64,000 nucleotides of DNA from CAZNDN01 sp964571815. GTDB taxonomy: Bacteria; Fibrobacterota; Chitinivibrionia; Chitinivibrionales; WJKA01. This document shows, piece after piece, positions 1 to 8,827 of the stretch (position 1 is its first letter; the number at the start of each line of letters is the position of its first letter). The notes below the pieces were generated by a model, which saw only the letters and a list, made by a program, of their open reading frames with translations, ran no database searches and had not been told where the DNA came from. The stretch is taken from positions 1-64,000 of the forward strand of contig CAZNDN010000001.1 in the NCBI GenBank assembly GCA_964571815.1, given 5' to 3'. The position numbers were made by a program, and so were the translations under genes.

Positions 1-390
1 CAGGGATCGGCCCTTGACGCGGATGCGTGGCAGGTGTACTCAAGTGCCGGTGCGACGGCAGCCCAGCAGTCGGCCACTGATATCGTCGTGGGCTTCGCAA
101 CCAGTGCCGTGAGAATGTACTCGCCGGCCGCGGCCAAATCGGCGGGATTCATTCCGAACTGGACCAATCCTCCTACCACAGGTATTACGAAGTACAGCGG
201 TGATTACAGCGCGATCACCACCAGGGAGGAAATCCAGCAGGCCTACGGGACCGGTGGGACCAATGTGGCCGTCAGTGCCGATGATGTCGTGATTGTCGAA
301 ACAACAGAGGGCGCCCACGTGATGATCAAGGTCAACAGTGTTTCCAGTAGCGACGCAAGCGCTTCCGTGACGGTGGTTGCCAAGTACTGA
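1..390 (+). CDS. 3' end of a secreted or surface protein, unrecognised (cut by window edge)
   Basis: The reading frame is open from base 1, so the true start lies to the left; 129 codons remain and end in TGA. The visible protein is rich in Ala, Ser, Thr and Val with few charged residues, as in exported FCB-group proteins. Its last third alternates short beta strands (the stretch around 'VVIVETTEGAHVMIKVNSV') and ends '..VTVVAKY'. That rhythm resembles the C-terminal strands of small heme-binding or Ig-like surface lipoproteins, but I see no motif that fixes a function. A strong terminator follows 43 bases after the stop, so this is the last gene of its transcript. Confidence 0.6.
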   Translation, partial: QGSALDADAWQVYSSAGATAAQQSATDIVVGFATSAVRMYSPAAAKSAGFIPNWTNPPTTGITKYSGDYSAITTREEIQQAYGTGGTNVAVSADDVVIVETTEGAHVMIKVNSVSSSDASASVTVVAKY

Positions 391-432
391 TTCGGTATCC
401 ACTAGTCCAACGTTGCTGATCGCGGGTACTTT

Positions 433-465
433 GCACCGGCTCTCAATGGGCCGGTGCATTTTTTG
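433..465 (+). terminator. Rho-independent terminator
   Basis: GCACCGGC (433-440) pairs perfectly with GCCGGTGC (450-457) around a 9-base loop. The stem is followed by A and six T. It ends the transcript of the partial gene at the left edge. Confidence 0.9.
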
Positions 466-485
466 TGGGGGATAAGTGGTTTCTT

Positions 486-497
486 CCCCCCCCCCCC
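486..497. repeat. C12 homopolymer tract
   Basis: Twelve consecutive C lie between the terminator and the M48 protease gene, about 170 bases upstream of its ATG. Tracts of this length slip during replication and can vary promoter spacing, but they are also prone to sequencing error. The length shown here should be treated as approximate. Confidence 0.7.
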
Positions 498-664
498 GCC
501 GGCAAGCAGACCGCTTCCCGGCCCATTCATATCGGAACAGGCAACGTGTTGCAGGAGGAGACGAGCCGGCCGCGATTGACACCGACTCTTTCGTGTCCGA
601 AGTGACCGATGCTATATTTACGGAGTATGCCCGGTTCGTCCACACATCCCAGGGAGCTCACGGA

Positions 665-1453
665 ATGAAGAGCACGGCGAGGTTGCTTACGGCACTGGTA
701 GTCCCGCTTCTGGTCGGCTGCGCCAACGATACCGTGACGGCGATTTTCATCTCCGATCAGCAGGAAGTGGAAATGGGGGAGAATTTCGTTGAGCAGATCG
801 AGGCCGATACGGTGAACTATCCCCTGTATGAGGACAATCCCGATCATGACCCGGCGCTGGTCGACTATATCGACGAGTTGGGGCAGAAGCTCGCCTCGAG
901 CCAGGACGACCGTACCACGATTGATTACCATTTCACGATCATCGACAAGGACAGCGTGATCAACGCGTTCGCCGTCCCCGGTGGATTTATTTACATCTAC
1001 ACCGGGCTGATCAAGGAAGCCCACGATGAGGCGGAGATTTCCGGGGTGCTTGCCCATGAGCTGGGCCATATCACCAAGCGGCACGGCGCCAAGCGGATGG
1101 TCAAGGCGATGGGCATTGAATTCGTGCTCGACCTCGTGGTCGGCAAGGAAAACGCCCTGAGAACCGCCCTGGATCTCGGTTCGGGCATTCTTTTCCTCAA
1201 GTACAGCCGCGATGATGAGTACCAGGCCGACAGTTGCGCGGTAGAATACTCGGTCAACGCTCAAATGAATCCCCTGGGGATGAAGACCTTTCTGGAATAT
1301 CTTGCCTCATTGAGTGAAGGACCCGGTTGGGACGTGCTGTCAACCCACCCGCCATCGGAGGAACGGGCCGATTCGGTCCAGGCCCTGATAGGCCGGAAAT
1401 ACAAAACCCAGGCCGCGAACTGGGACATTCCGGACAAGAAGATCAGCCCCTGA
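665..1453 (+). CDS. M48-family metalloprotease, lipoprotein
   Basis: The protein has 262 residues. A short N-terminal hydrophobic segment ends in the lipobox LLVGC with Cys19, so it is probably anchored to the outer membrane from the periplasm. The zinc site HELGH is at residues 131-135 and a third ligand is likely Glu185 in the EYQAD motif, the pattern of the M48 (BepA/LoiP-like) peptidases that handle misfolded outer-membrane proteins. The ATG at 665 is chosen because AGGGAG stands about 9 bases upstream and the signal peptide begins there; the frame stays open upstream to 476 but that part has no protein-like character. It appears to be transcribed alone: a terminator precedes it and 225 non-coding bases follow. 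Confidence 0.88.
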   Translation: MKSTARLLTALVVPLLVGCANDTVTAIFISDQQEVEMGENFVEQIEADTVNYPLYEDNPDHDPALVDYIDELGQKLASSQDDRTTIDYHFTIIDKDSVINAFAVPGGFIYIYTGLIKEAHDEAEISGVLAHELGHITKRHGAKRMVKAMGIEFVLDLVVGKENALRTALDLGSGILFLKYSRDDEYQADSCAVEYSVNAQMNPLGMKTFLEYLASLSEGPGWDVLSTHPPSEERADSVQALIGRKYKTQAANWDIPDKKISP

Positions 1454-1678
1454 TACGCTCCCGCGGAGCGCTTCAACACGGGCCTCGGTTTCCGGTTCGG
1501 GCCATAGTGCACCCGCCGATGATCGCGAGACGTGGTTCGCTCCCGCCGCCGTCGAAAAAACCTTGTAATCCCCCCGGCCTCAATTACTATATTATCTCTT
1601 GACTATTCAGGCGAGTGGTATCTCCAACTCCGAACCGGGATCGTTCACGGTCGTACCTCCAACGAAAGGGTGAGCCTC

Positions 1679-4255
1679 ATGGCGAAGCGAAGCGCCGCGG
1701 CAACCGTAAGTATTGTGCTGGGGATTGTTGTCGGACTGTTGCTGATCGCGGCAGTGGCCCTGAAGGTCATGTTTCCTCCGGAGAAACTGAAGGCCATGGT
1801 TATCCCGCAGGTCGAAAAGACGCTGGGAAGGGAGGTGGAAGTCGGCGGCGTGGGGTTTTCACTTTTTCCCGTTCTGGGTGTCAANNNNNNNNNNNNNNNN
1901 NNNNNNNNNNNNNNNNNNNNNNNNNNNNNNNNNNNNNNNNNNNNNNNNNNNNNNNNNNNNNNNNNNNNNNNNNNNNNNNNNNNNACGGTTACCTACCACG
2001 ACCGAAAAGGGGGCATGAAACTGCGCCTGGGAACAATCGAGCAACGGGTCGATTTCGACATTGACAAGGCACTGGAGGATGTCGCGACCACGGGCGAGCT
2101 GGAAATAGCCGACATTGCCTTCGTCTCCGCCGACATTCCTTCAGAGCTGACCGGAATCACCGTGACCCTTACGCACGACATACAGGCGAATGTGCCGGCG
2201 GCCGAGATTCGGATCAACGCGGTTCGTGCATCGCTGCAGCAGGTGGCCGTCGCGCTCGAGGGAAGCGTGGAGGATTTCGACGCCACGCCGGTCATTGACT
2301 TGCGAATCACGAGCGAGCCGATATCCATGAGCGAGATCCTCGCGGAAATCCCCGTTGCCATGGTTCCGGAGATGGCAAAGACCAAGGGGGAAGGGACCCT
2401 CAATTTCCTGGTCACGGCCAGGGGCGCTCTCGATTCGGCCGGGCCTTCGGTCGAAGGGAACCTCACGCTCGAGAACGGTATGATTCATTACACCGATCTC
2501 CCGAAATCAATCCGCGACCTCGCGATTGCACTCTCTTTCACGACCAACAGCCTTGACATTTCAAAATTCTCGTTGAAACTGGGCGACAATCCGGTTGACC
2601 TGGTTGCCGCGGTGCACGATTTCGAATCTCCCACCGTCGACGCCAGGCTTGACGCGAGTGTTAACCTTGGCGATCTCAAGAGCGTGATGACGCTGCCGGA
2701 GGGCAACTCACTCGACGGGAGCATCGAGGCGCACGTGAAAGCAAAGGGCGAGGTCGATCCGGAGGACCCGACCACCATGGACGTGGACGGGACGGTAAAG
2801 CTGCAGGAGGTCAAGGTGGTGACGCCGGCGCTTCTGAAGCCTCTGCTGGTTGACGGTTCCCTGGGGTTGAGTCCGGCGTGGGTTTCTCAGCAGCTCTCCA
2901 TCGACATCGGTTCATCGCACATGGATTTTCAGGCGCAGCTCACCGACTACCTATCGCTGGTCGTGGGCGATTCCACGCATCCGGGGCCGCGGCCCAGGCT
3001 TACCTTTTCGTTGAACTCGCCGCTTCTCAATACCAACGAGTTTCTTCCCGAAAACGAGGCGCCCCCCGAGCAAGCGGAGGCGGCGGATGAGCCGGCCGAC
3101 CCGGACGCATTGCTTATGGCCGCCCCGCTTCCCGGGATCGATATGGAAGGCAGTATCGTTACCAAGAAGCTCATGTACAAAACCATCGAACTCTCCGACA
3201 TCAGCGCTTCCATGAAGACGATCGACGACGTTATGGACGTGTCGTTACGGGCGAAGATGTTTGACGGGGGATTCCGGCATGAGCTGGACCTCAACGCCAG
3301 GGATATCAACAATCTCAAGATTGCAAGTGATCTGAAGATCAGCAGAGTTGAAATCGCCGATCTCCTCTCGGGCGTCGAGGCGTTCATTCCGGAGGATATC
3401 CCGCTGGCGGCGCAGATCAAGGAGCTGGACAAGTCCCTGTCGGGACGGATTACATTCGAGAACAGCTCCACCACCCGGGGCGGCACGTCGGCGGAGGTGA
3501 GCAGGAATCTCGAGGGGACGATCTTCGCGCGGCTGGCCGACGGGAAGATCACGGGAGGCTCGATACTCGATGCCGTTTCCAGGACCGTGGGGAAGTTTTA
3601 CGAGCTGAAAGATATCGAGTTCGACGACATGAAGATCCGTGCCCGTATCGAGAACGAAAAGGTGTATTTCGACGAGTTCGACATCGACTCCCGTCTTGCG
3701 GGCAACTGGGGGGTCGGCGGGGGAGTGGGGTTTGACGCGACCCTCGATCTCACGCTTTCCAATCAACTGCCCGAGAGCATTTCATCGAAAATTCTCGGTG
3801 TTCAGCAGAAGGGCAAGAGTGCGGTGAAGAATCTCCTTGGCGGCGTGCCGGGCGGCGACATCGCTTCGGGACTTGTCGACCAGGGAGGGATCCCCGTGGA
3901 CAACGATGGGCGGGTCGTGCTTCTTATCGGGCTGAAGGGGCCGGCCGCCAGGCCCGGGCCGACGTTTGAGGGTTTCGGGGGGGACAAGAGGCCGGGAGAA
4001 GCCGGAGAATCACCGAAGGAGGTGGTTACGAAGAAGATCAAGGAAGAGGTGGAAAAAGCAAAGGAGAAGGCACGGCAGGAGGTCAGGAAGCAGAAGGAAA
4101 AGGTGGAGCAGGAGGTGAAGCAGCGAAAGGAAGCTGTGGAAAAGAAGGTCGAGAAGGAAGTCGAGCAGAAGAAGGAAGAGGTTACGGAAAAGAAAGAAGA
4201 AGCGGTGGACAAGCTGAAGGAAAAGACGGGGAAGAAGCTGAAGGGGCTCTTCTGA
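1679..4255 (+). CDS. AsmA-family inner-membrane-anchored protein (interrupted by an assembly gap)
   Basis: ATG at 1679 follows GAAAGGG at a good distance. The protein starts with one membrane segment (about residues 8-30) and then the AsmA N-terminal signature around 'LGREVEVGGVGFSLFP'. A long series of amphipathic beta strands follows, as expected for AsmA/TamB-like bridges in lipid transport or outer-membrane biogenesis. The last 90 or so residues are almost only Lys, Glu, Gln and Val (4018-4255) and should form a long charged helix or coiled coil, an unusual tail for the family. A 100-N gap at 1885-1984 removes part of the N-terminal domain. The flanks do not overlap, so its true length is unknown; from family comparison I would expect more than the 33 residues implied. 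Confidence 0.82.
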   Translation: MAKRSAAATVSIVLGIVVGLLLIAAVALKVMFPPEKLKAMVIPQVEKTLGREVEVGGVGFSLFPVLGVXXXXXXXXXXXXXXXXXXXXXXXXXXXXXXXXXXTVTYHDRKGGMKLRLGTIEQRVDFDIDKALEDVATTGELEIADIAFVSADIPSELTGITVTLTHDIQANVPAAEIRINAVRASLQQVAVALEGSVEDFDATPVIDLRITSEPISMSEILAEIPVAMVPEMAKTKGEGTLNFLVTARGALDSAGPSVEGNLTLENGMIHYTDLPKSIRDLAIALSFTTNSLDISKFSLKLGDNPVDLVAAVHDFESPTVDARLDASVNLGDLKSVMTLPEGNSLDGSIEAHVKAKGEVDPEDPTTMDVDGTVKLQEVKVVTPALLKPLLVDGSLGLSPAWVSQQLSIDIGSSHMDFQAQLTDYLSLVVGDSTHPGPRPRLTFSLNSPLLNTNEFLPENEAPPEQAEAADEPADPDALLMAAPLPGIDMEGSIVTKKLMYKTIELSDISASMKTIDDVMDVSLRAKMFDGGFRHELDLNARDINNLKIASDLKISRVEIADLLSGVEAFIPEDIPLAAQIKELDKSLSGRITFENSSTTRGGTSAEVSRNLEGTIFARLADGKITGGSILDAVSRTVGKFYELKDIEFDDMKIRARIENEKVYFDEFDIDSRLAGNWGVGGGVGFDATLDLTLSNQLPESISSKILGVQQKGKSAVKNLLGGVPGGDIASGLVDQGGIPVDNDGRVVLLIGLKGPAARPGPTFEGFGGDKRPGEAGESPKEVVTKKIKEEVEKAKEKARQEVRKQKEKVEQEVKQRKEAVEKKVEKEVEQKKEEVTEKKEEAVDKLKEKTGKKLKGLF
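1885..1984. other. Assembly gap (100 N), true size unknown
   Basis: Exactly 100 N inside the AsmA-like gene. Unlike three other gaps in this window, its two flanks share no sequence. The frame reads through if the real gap length is 1 modulo 3. Confidence 0.95.
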
Positions 4256-4311
4256 GGCCCTCACACGCGGTATCCGATGAACCCCGGTTCACTCGGCTCG
4301 GCTCGCTGCTT

Positions 4312-5784
4312 TCACCGCACCGATGGAAAGAACAGAAGCCTGGTGTCGCCCGGGCGGATTTCGACCCCTTCCCAGGTTTTTGAATCGAGGGTTTCTCCGG
4401 AGCGGCCTCGTGCTTGTGCGGTGACCCGGTGGGATCCGGGCTCTACGGGAATACGGGCAACCTGGACGGTTTGAGGAAGCAGGAAACACATGCGTGTGTC
4501 GGCTTTTTCGAGTTGGCTGGACAGCGCATCAGTCCCCACATTGATCAATAAATTGGCCACGGGACTCTCGGTCGCCATTTCGCGCTTGGCCTTTTGTGCG
4601 GCGATAGTTCTGAGAACGACCCGGACCGCCGTCCGGAGAAGAATGGCATTCCAGTTGTCCTCGAGGTCCTTTTCCAGCAGAAGGTCCGTATTGGTGAGAA
4701 TTTCGGTTCTGTGCGAGGGAGCGGAGTCGACGCCGACCGCGAAGTGGCTCGTTTCGGAGTGTCGTCGAACCGCGGTGGGAAGGGCGAACTTGATATGAAA
4801 GGTCGAGCCCGATTTGACCTTATCCTTCTCTTCCCCATCCCGTTTCTCACGTTCGACCTCGGGCAGGGGAGGCGCCGAGAACGTGGCGGTGACCATGTCA
4901 CCGCGTGGATCGCGGTAATGAATGACCAGCAGGCCGTCCACGACGTAGGTGCCCCAGAAGACCTGCTCGTCCAGTATCGGTGATTTGCCGGCATAGCCGA
5001 CAAGCACAATCTCACTCCGGTCGGCGTCGAGCCCGGTAATCTCGTTCTTCGAAGCGCCCGGTGTAAGCCCCAGCAGCTTCACATCGTCCTCTCTCCCCGC
5101 CTCTATCAACTCGTGGTACGCGAGGTCCCGAACCATGCCGGGGAGTTCAATCGGGCCGTTGCGGTATGCCTCTACCGCCTTGAAAAGAGAGACGGCGGCG
5201 TTATCACGCTCGCTTTGGGCGGTGTACACCATCGCGGAGAGGAAATGCGACATGCCGTCTTCGCGGTACCTGCTCTTCCCCTTGTCCTTTTCGGTGTAGG
5301 AGTCGAAAACCAACTGGACCTTGCGCGTCTCGACAAGAGACTCGTCCAATTCTCCCCGGGCAAGGTAGTTGAACGACAGAAACTGGTGCAGCAGAATGCG
5401 TTCGTATCGTCTGCTCCGGTAGGGTCGAAGGTTGTCGTTTGTCAAAAGCGAGGCAGCTTCGTTGGTGATCGAGCGGGCATAGAGTTCATCGAGCACCTGT
5501 TCAGCCCGGTCCAGGTAGTGAAGACTGGAGTCGAATTCACCGGCATAGTGGAACAGTATGCCGATGTCGAGGAAGTAGAGGAAAGTGTTGCGGTCTCCGT
5601 AGAGTTGCTTCGATGAGCGTATTTGTTCGATCCCGGCCGCGTAGTCGCCCTGGGCCGTGATATCGGCAAACTCTTCGACACGACGCAGACTGAGGCTGGT
5701 GCACGAAAGGATGAGCGTTCCCGCCGCGGCGGCAAGGGCGGCCCTTACGAGGTATACACGGTTTGTCACCAGGCGGGAGATCAT
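4312..5784 (-). CDS. TPR-containing lipoprotein, COG3014-like, partner of LpoB
   Basis: The 490-residue protein has a signal peptide ending in a lipobox (LILSC, about residue 28). Helical repeats of TPR type follow, up to about residue 220, and then a beta-rich C-terminal part. The overall layout and the phrase around 'HFLSAMVYTAQSERDNAAVSLF' match the uncharacterised COG3014 family, which in several bacteria is encoded beside LpoB-type penicillin-binding-protein activators, as here (LpoB-like gene 100 bases upstream on the same strand). A role in controlling peptidoglycan synthesis from the outer membrane is an inference from this pairing. The Shine-Dalgarno sequence before 5784 is weak. The gene converges with the AsmA-like gene. 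Confidence 0.7.
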   Translation of the reverse strand: MISRLVTNRVYLVRAALAAAAGTLILSCTSLSLRRVEEFADITAQGDYAAGIEQIRSSKQLYGDRNTFLYFLDIGILFHYAGEFDSSLHYLDRAEQVLDELYARSITNEAASLLTNDNLRPYRSRRYERILLHQFLSFNYLARGELDESLVETRKVQLVFDSYTEKDKGKSRYREDGMSHFLSAMVYTAQSERDNAAVSLFKAVEAYRNGPIELPGMVRDLAYHELIEAGREDDVKLLGLTPGASKNEITGLDADRSEIVLVGYAGKSPILDEQVFWGTYVVDGLLVIHYRDPRGDMVTATFSAPPLPEVEREKRDGEEKDKVKSGSTFHIKFALPTAVRRHSETSHFAVGVDSAPSHRTEILTNTDLLLEKDLEDNWNAILLRTAVRVVLRTIAAQKAKREMATESPVANLLINVGTDALSSQLEKADTRMCFLLPQTVQVARIPVEPGSHRVTAQARGRSGETLDSKTWEGVEIRPGDTRLLFFPSVR

Positions 5785-5884
5785 GATCGGGACACCGAAG
5801 GGGGAAGAGGCGGACGCAACGGTGTAACCCGGACGAAAGCGACCGCGGTCTCGACCCGGTCAGTTGCGAGCCGGGGCCCTTTGC

Positions 5885-6484
5885 TTACAGTCGCGTACCG
5901 CTGCGCGAGATAAACTTCTTGATCTTTTTGTCGCCGATCCAGAGCTTCTTGTTGGTCAGCAGCTCGATCAGCTCCATGTCAACCTGATAGTACATCACAC
6001 GATTGTTGCCTTCCTGATCCGCGATCGTGTTGATGCTTCCGATGAGCATCAGGTCGGCACCGATCTCGTTTCCCGCTTCTTTCACCGTTTCTTCGGCGGC
6101 ATTCCCGCGCATCTGGTCGGCCTTCTCCTCCCGAATCTGCTCCCGCTCGGTCTTGCTCGCTACGAATTGCACTTTGCCGGAGTTGATCAACTCCCGCTCG
6201 ATGTCTTTAACGAACGTCTGAACATTGATATGTTCGTGGCTGCGGTTGCGAATTTCACCGACAATGATGGTCGGTTCCTCATCGCGAAGCGCATAGCCCT
6301 CGGTGTACCAGGGTCTCGAAAGGCAGTCCTGGAGCATCTCCTTTGCCACGAGACGCGAATCGGTGTCATTCCACTTTCCGCTGAGGTCGGTCGTGGTGTT
6401 CGGGTCGATTCTGGTCACCTGCTTGCCGCAGCCCGCAAGAAGGCCCATGGTCACTGCTCCATAGACAAGCGCACGTTTCATCAT
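5885..6484 (-). CDS. Penicillin-binding protein activator LpoB-like lipoprotein
   Basis: The 199-residue protein begins with a lipoprotein signal (MGLLAGC, Cys19). The mature part has the LpoB/PF13036 pattern: a conserved 'DLSGKWNDTDSRLVA' opening, then 'IIVGEIRNRSHEHINVQTF', 'EREQIREEKADQM' and 'GADLMLIGSINTI'. LpoB proteins reach through the periplasm to activate class A penicillin-binding proteins. Two ATG codons stand in tandem; the first (6484) is preceded by AGGAGG and is used here. It is the first gene of a pair with the COG3014-like lipoprotein. Whether it acts on PBP1-type enzymes in this organism cannot be told from sequence. Confidence 0.85.
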   Translation of the reverse strand: MMKRALVYGAVTMGLLAGCGKQVTRIDPNTTTDLSGKWNDTDSRLVAKEMLQDCLSRPWYTEGYALRDEEPTIIVGEIRNRSHEHINVQTFVKDIERELINSGKVQFVASKTEREQIREEKADQMRGNAAEETVKEAGNEIGADLMLIGSINTIADQEGNNRVMYYQVDMELIELLTNKKLWIGDKKIKKFISRSGTRL

Positions 6485-6528
6485 CCTGTCCTCCTGTGAA
6501 ACTGTTCGAAACATCCTGTGCACGGCAC

Positions 6529-8634
6529 CTATTCTTCATCGGGTGACGAGAGATTGTTGTCCCGGCCCACTAAAATACTATCGGAATCATCCTCTGTCGA
6601 GTGGGTGCCTTCCGGGGGGCGACCAACCGAAGGCGGCCGGTTCTCTTCGGCACTATCATCATCAGGGGTAGGCTCGCCGGAGGGAGGGGACGTCCCGGGG
6701 GCGGGTTCTGCGCCGGTTTCCGTGGGGCTCAGCGTATCCCTCACGGTTCCGGCCGAAACCTTGCCGTCGTTACCTGCGTCCGCGTCTTCCTTTTGCGATC
6801 CGGAGGGCGCCTTCTCACGGTTGTTACCCGCTTTCTTCGACCGACGACGGGCTTTCAGCACTCTCAGTGAGTCTTCGACCGTAGTGATTCGCTCCCGCCC
6901 GCCTTCGACACAGTATTCGGAATCGGGAAAGGAATCGCACAGTTGCCGGTAGAGGGTGAATGCCGTCTTGTTCTTCTGCAGTACGTGGTCGTTGAGCCAT
7001 GCGGCCGCGTAGAGCGCCTTCTGTCCGAATGCCTGATCGGGGAAGCGCTCAAATGCCTCGAGGTAGAGTTCCACGGCCTTCTCCGTGTCGTCATCGTCGA
7101 ACATCGCATCCTCGGCCCTGAGGAAATAGTTTTGCGCGGAGTCCCCGCGGGTTTCGACCGTGACGGTGTCCCCGCGTGTCGCCTGGGCGGCCTTCGCGTA
7201 ATCATTCGCGCCGTAGTGCCGCAGCAGGGTGTCAAAGAGGCTGTCGGCCCTGGACGTGTCGTTCATGGCATTGAGCGCAAGCCATCCCGCCGCATAGAGT
7301 GCCTTGGGGAGCGAGTCGGACTCGATCAGGGAGTCCTCAGCCATCAACAGATAATACTTGAAAGCCGAGTCCGGCTCATCAAGGCTGAGCCAGAACAGTT
7401 CTCCCAGACGGAGGTACTTCACGCCATAGTCGACCGTTGTGTCCGCCAGGGTGTCCAAAGAAGTATCGGCCGCTGCCGCCGCTGTCGTGTCGGTGCTGTC
7501 GGCAAACACCAGGGAGTCTGTTTCCCGATACTTCTTCAGCAGCGCCATGGCCTCTGATCGCTCCTCGGCAACGGCCTTTTTCTCCTCATCTTCGAGCATG
7601 GCGGCGGCTTTCCGGTAGCACTCGTGTGCCTGCTCGTAGTCTCCCTTGTGCTTCTGGTAGATCAGTGCCTTTTCATACCATGCCTCTCCTGTTCGCTCGT
7701 GCTCCGGATACCCGTCAACAACCCGCTGAAACTCCTTCAGCGCCTCGTCAATGCGACCCATTTCCTTGAGCACTTTTCCCTTGGCAAGCAGGATCTCCGG
7801 AACGTGGCCTGCATACAGTTTTTCTTTCCTCATCGCTTCGGTCGCGACCAGTGCTTCGTCAAGCGAATCAAGTTCCACAAGGCAGGTGACTTCGGCCATA
7901 TCTATCCGATAGAGCACCTCCGGGAGTTTCTTCTTCCGCGGTGCACTGCGCAGCAGCCTCGCGGCCCCGGCGTGTTGATCCAGATCCATATACAACTCGG
8001 CGATCTGAAGATAGAGCCGCATTTTCTTGAGATCGTCGGTTATCGACTCCCGGACTTTTTCAAGCAGTTCCAGGGCCAGGGCCTTTCCCTCCCTGCGAAT
8101 CGCAACCCGGGCCAGCAGCATCGAGACCTCTTCGTTGGCGTTCAATTCGGGATAGCGCTCCAGAATGAGGCCGAAGGTCTCTTCCGCTTCGTTGAGACTG
8201 CCCATCTCCAGGTGCGCTTTCCCCATGTACAGGTACGATTCGGGTATGAACGGGCTTTCGGGAAAACGCTCCTGCAACCGTCGCAGACGCCGCAGGGCGC
8301 TGTTCATTTCTCCCTTATAGTAGAAGGCACGGCCCATGAGAAACAGGGCATCGTCGTGCCATTTCACCTTCTCGTCAAACACCTCCAGTACTTTCATCGA
8401 TTTGGAGATCGCGGAGTCGTATTCCTGGGTAACGTTCCGGGGAAGGCTCAAGGAGGTGAACGATGAATCGGGATACCTCTCCATGAGCTTTCGATGTTGG
8501 CGCTGTGCGGTATTGTATGCGGTCCTGGCGTTATAGAACGTGTTGATATACACACATCCGAACAGAACACACATCGCGGCGGCGCAAACCGCCGGCACGG
8601 GACGTATGTTACTTATTCCGGGCACTCCAGGCAT
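6529..8634 (-). CDS. Large TPR lipoprotein with acidic Pro-rich tail
   Basis: The 701-residue protein has a lipobox (VLFGC, near residue 27) followed by 'VYINTFYNARTAY', an N-terminal pattern I associate with TPR lipoproteins of FCB bacteria. At least eight TPR-like helical pairs follow (for example 'ALFLMGRAFYYKGEMNSALRRL' split over two helices), broken by a Thr/Asp/Ala-rich linker near residues 375-400. The last 120 residues are disordered, rich in Pro, Glu, Asp, Ser and Gly. It is probably an outer-membrane-anchored scaffold in the periplasm; no enzyme domain is visible. The gene lies 44 bases upstream of the lpoB-like gene on the same strand, so the three lipoprotein genes may form one operon. 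The start codon is uncertain because the ribosome site is weak. Confidence 0.75.
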   Translation of the reverse strand: MPGVPGISNIRPVPAVCAAAMCVLFGCVYINTFYNARTAYNTAQRQHRKLMERYPDSSFTSLSLPRNVTQEYDSAISKSMKVLEVFDEKVKWHDDALFLMGRAFYYKGEMNSALRRLRRLQERFPESPFIPESYLYMGKAHLEMGSLNEAEETFGLILERYPELNANEEVSMLLARVAIRREGKALALELLEKVRESITDDLKKMRLYLQIAELYMDLDQHAGAARLLRSAPRKKKLPEVLYRIDMAEVTCLVELDSLDEALVATEAMRKEKLYAGHVPEILLAKGKVLKEMGRIDEALKEFQRVVDGYPEHERTGEAWYEKALIYQKHKGDYEQAHECYRKAAAMLEDEEKKAVAEERSEAMALLKKYRETDSLVFADSTDTTAAAAADTSLDTLADTTVDYGVKYLRLGELFWLSLDEPDSAFKYYLLMAEDSLIESDSLPKALYAAGWLALNAMNDTSRADSLFDTLLRHYGANDYAKAAQATRGDTVTVETRGDSAQNYFLRAEDAMFDDDDTEKAVELYLEAFERFPDQAFGQKALYAAAWLNDHVLQKNKTAFTLYRQLCDSFPDSEYCVEGGRERITTVEDSLRVLKARRRSKKAGNNREKAPSGSQKEDADAGNDGKVSAGTVRDTLSPTETGAEPAPGTSPPSGEPTPDDDSAEENRPPSVGRPPEGTHSTEDDSDSILVGRDNNLSSPDEE

Positions 8635-8827
8635 CGGACGGAATCCATTCTTTCCTGCACCTCAGGCAGGCAGACACAAAAAGCAGTCAATCTTCGAATA
8701 TACATTGCGTTATGACCGCCGGCGGCATGACACGTATCCTGACGTACAGCCTCAATTTTTTCTCAGGGGAAGCCGAAGCATCCCGTCGACGGCGACTTAC
8801 AGGGGTACATGCTAGTATTTTCATCCA

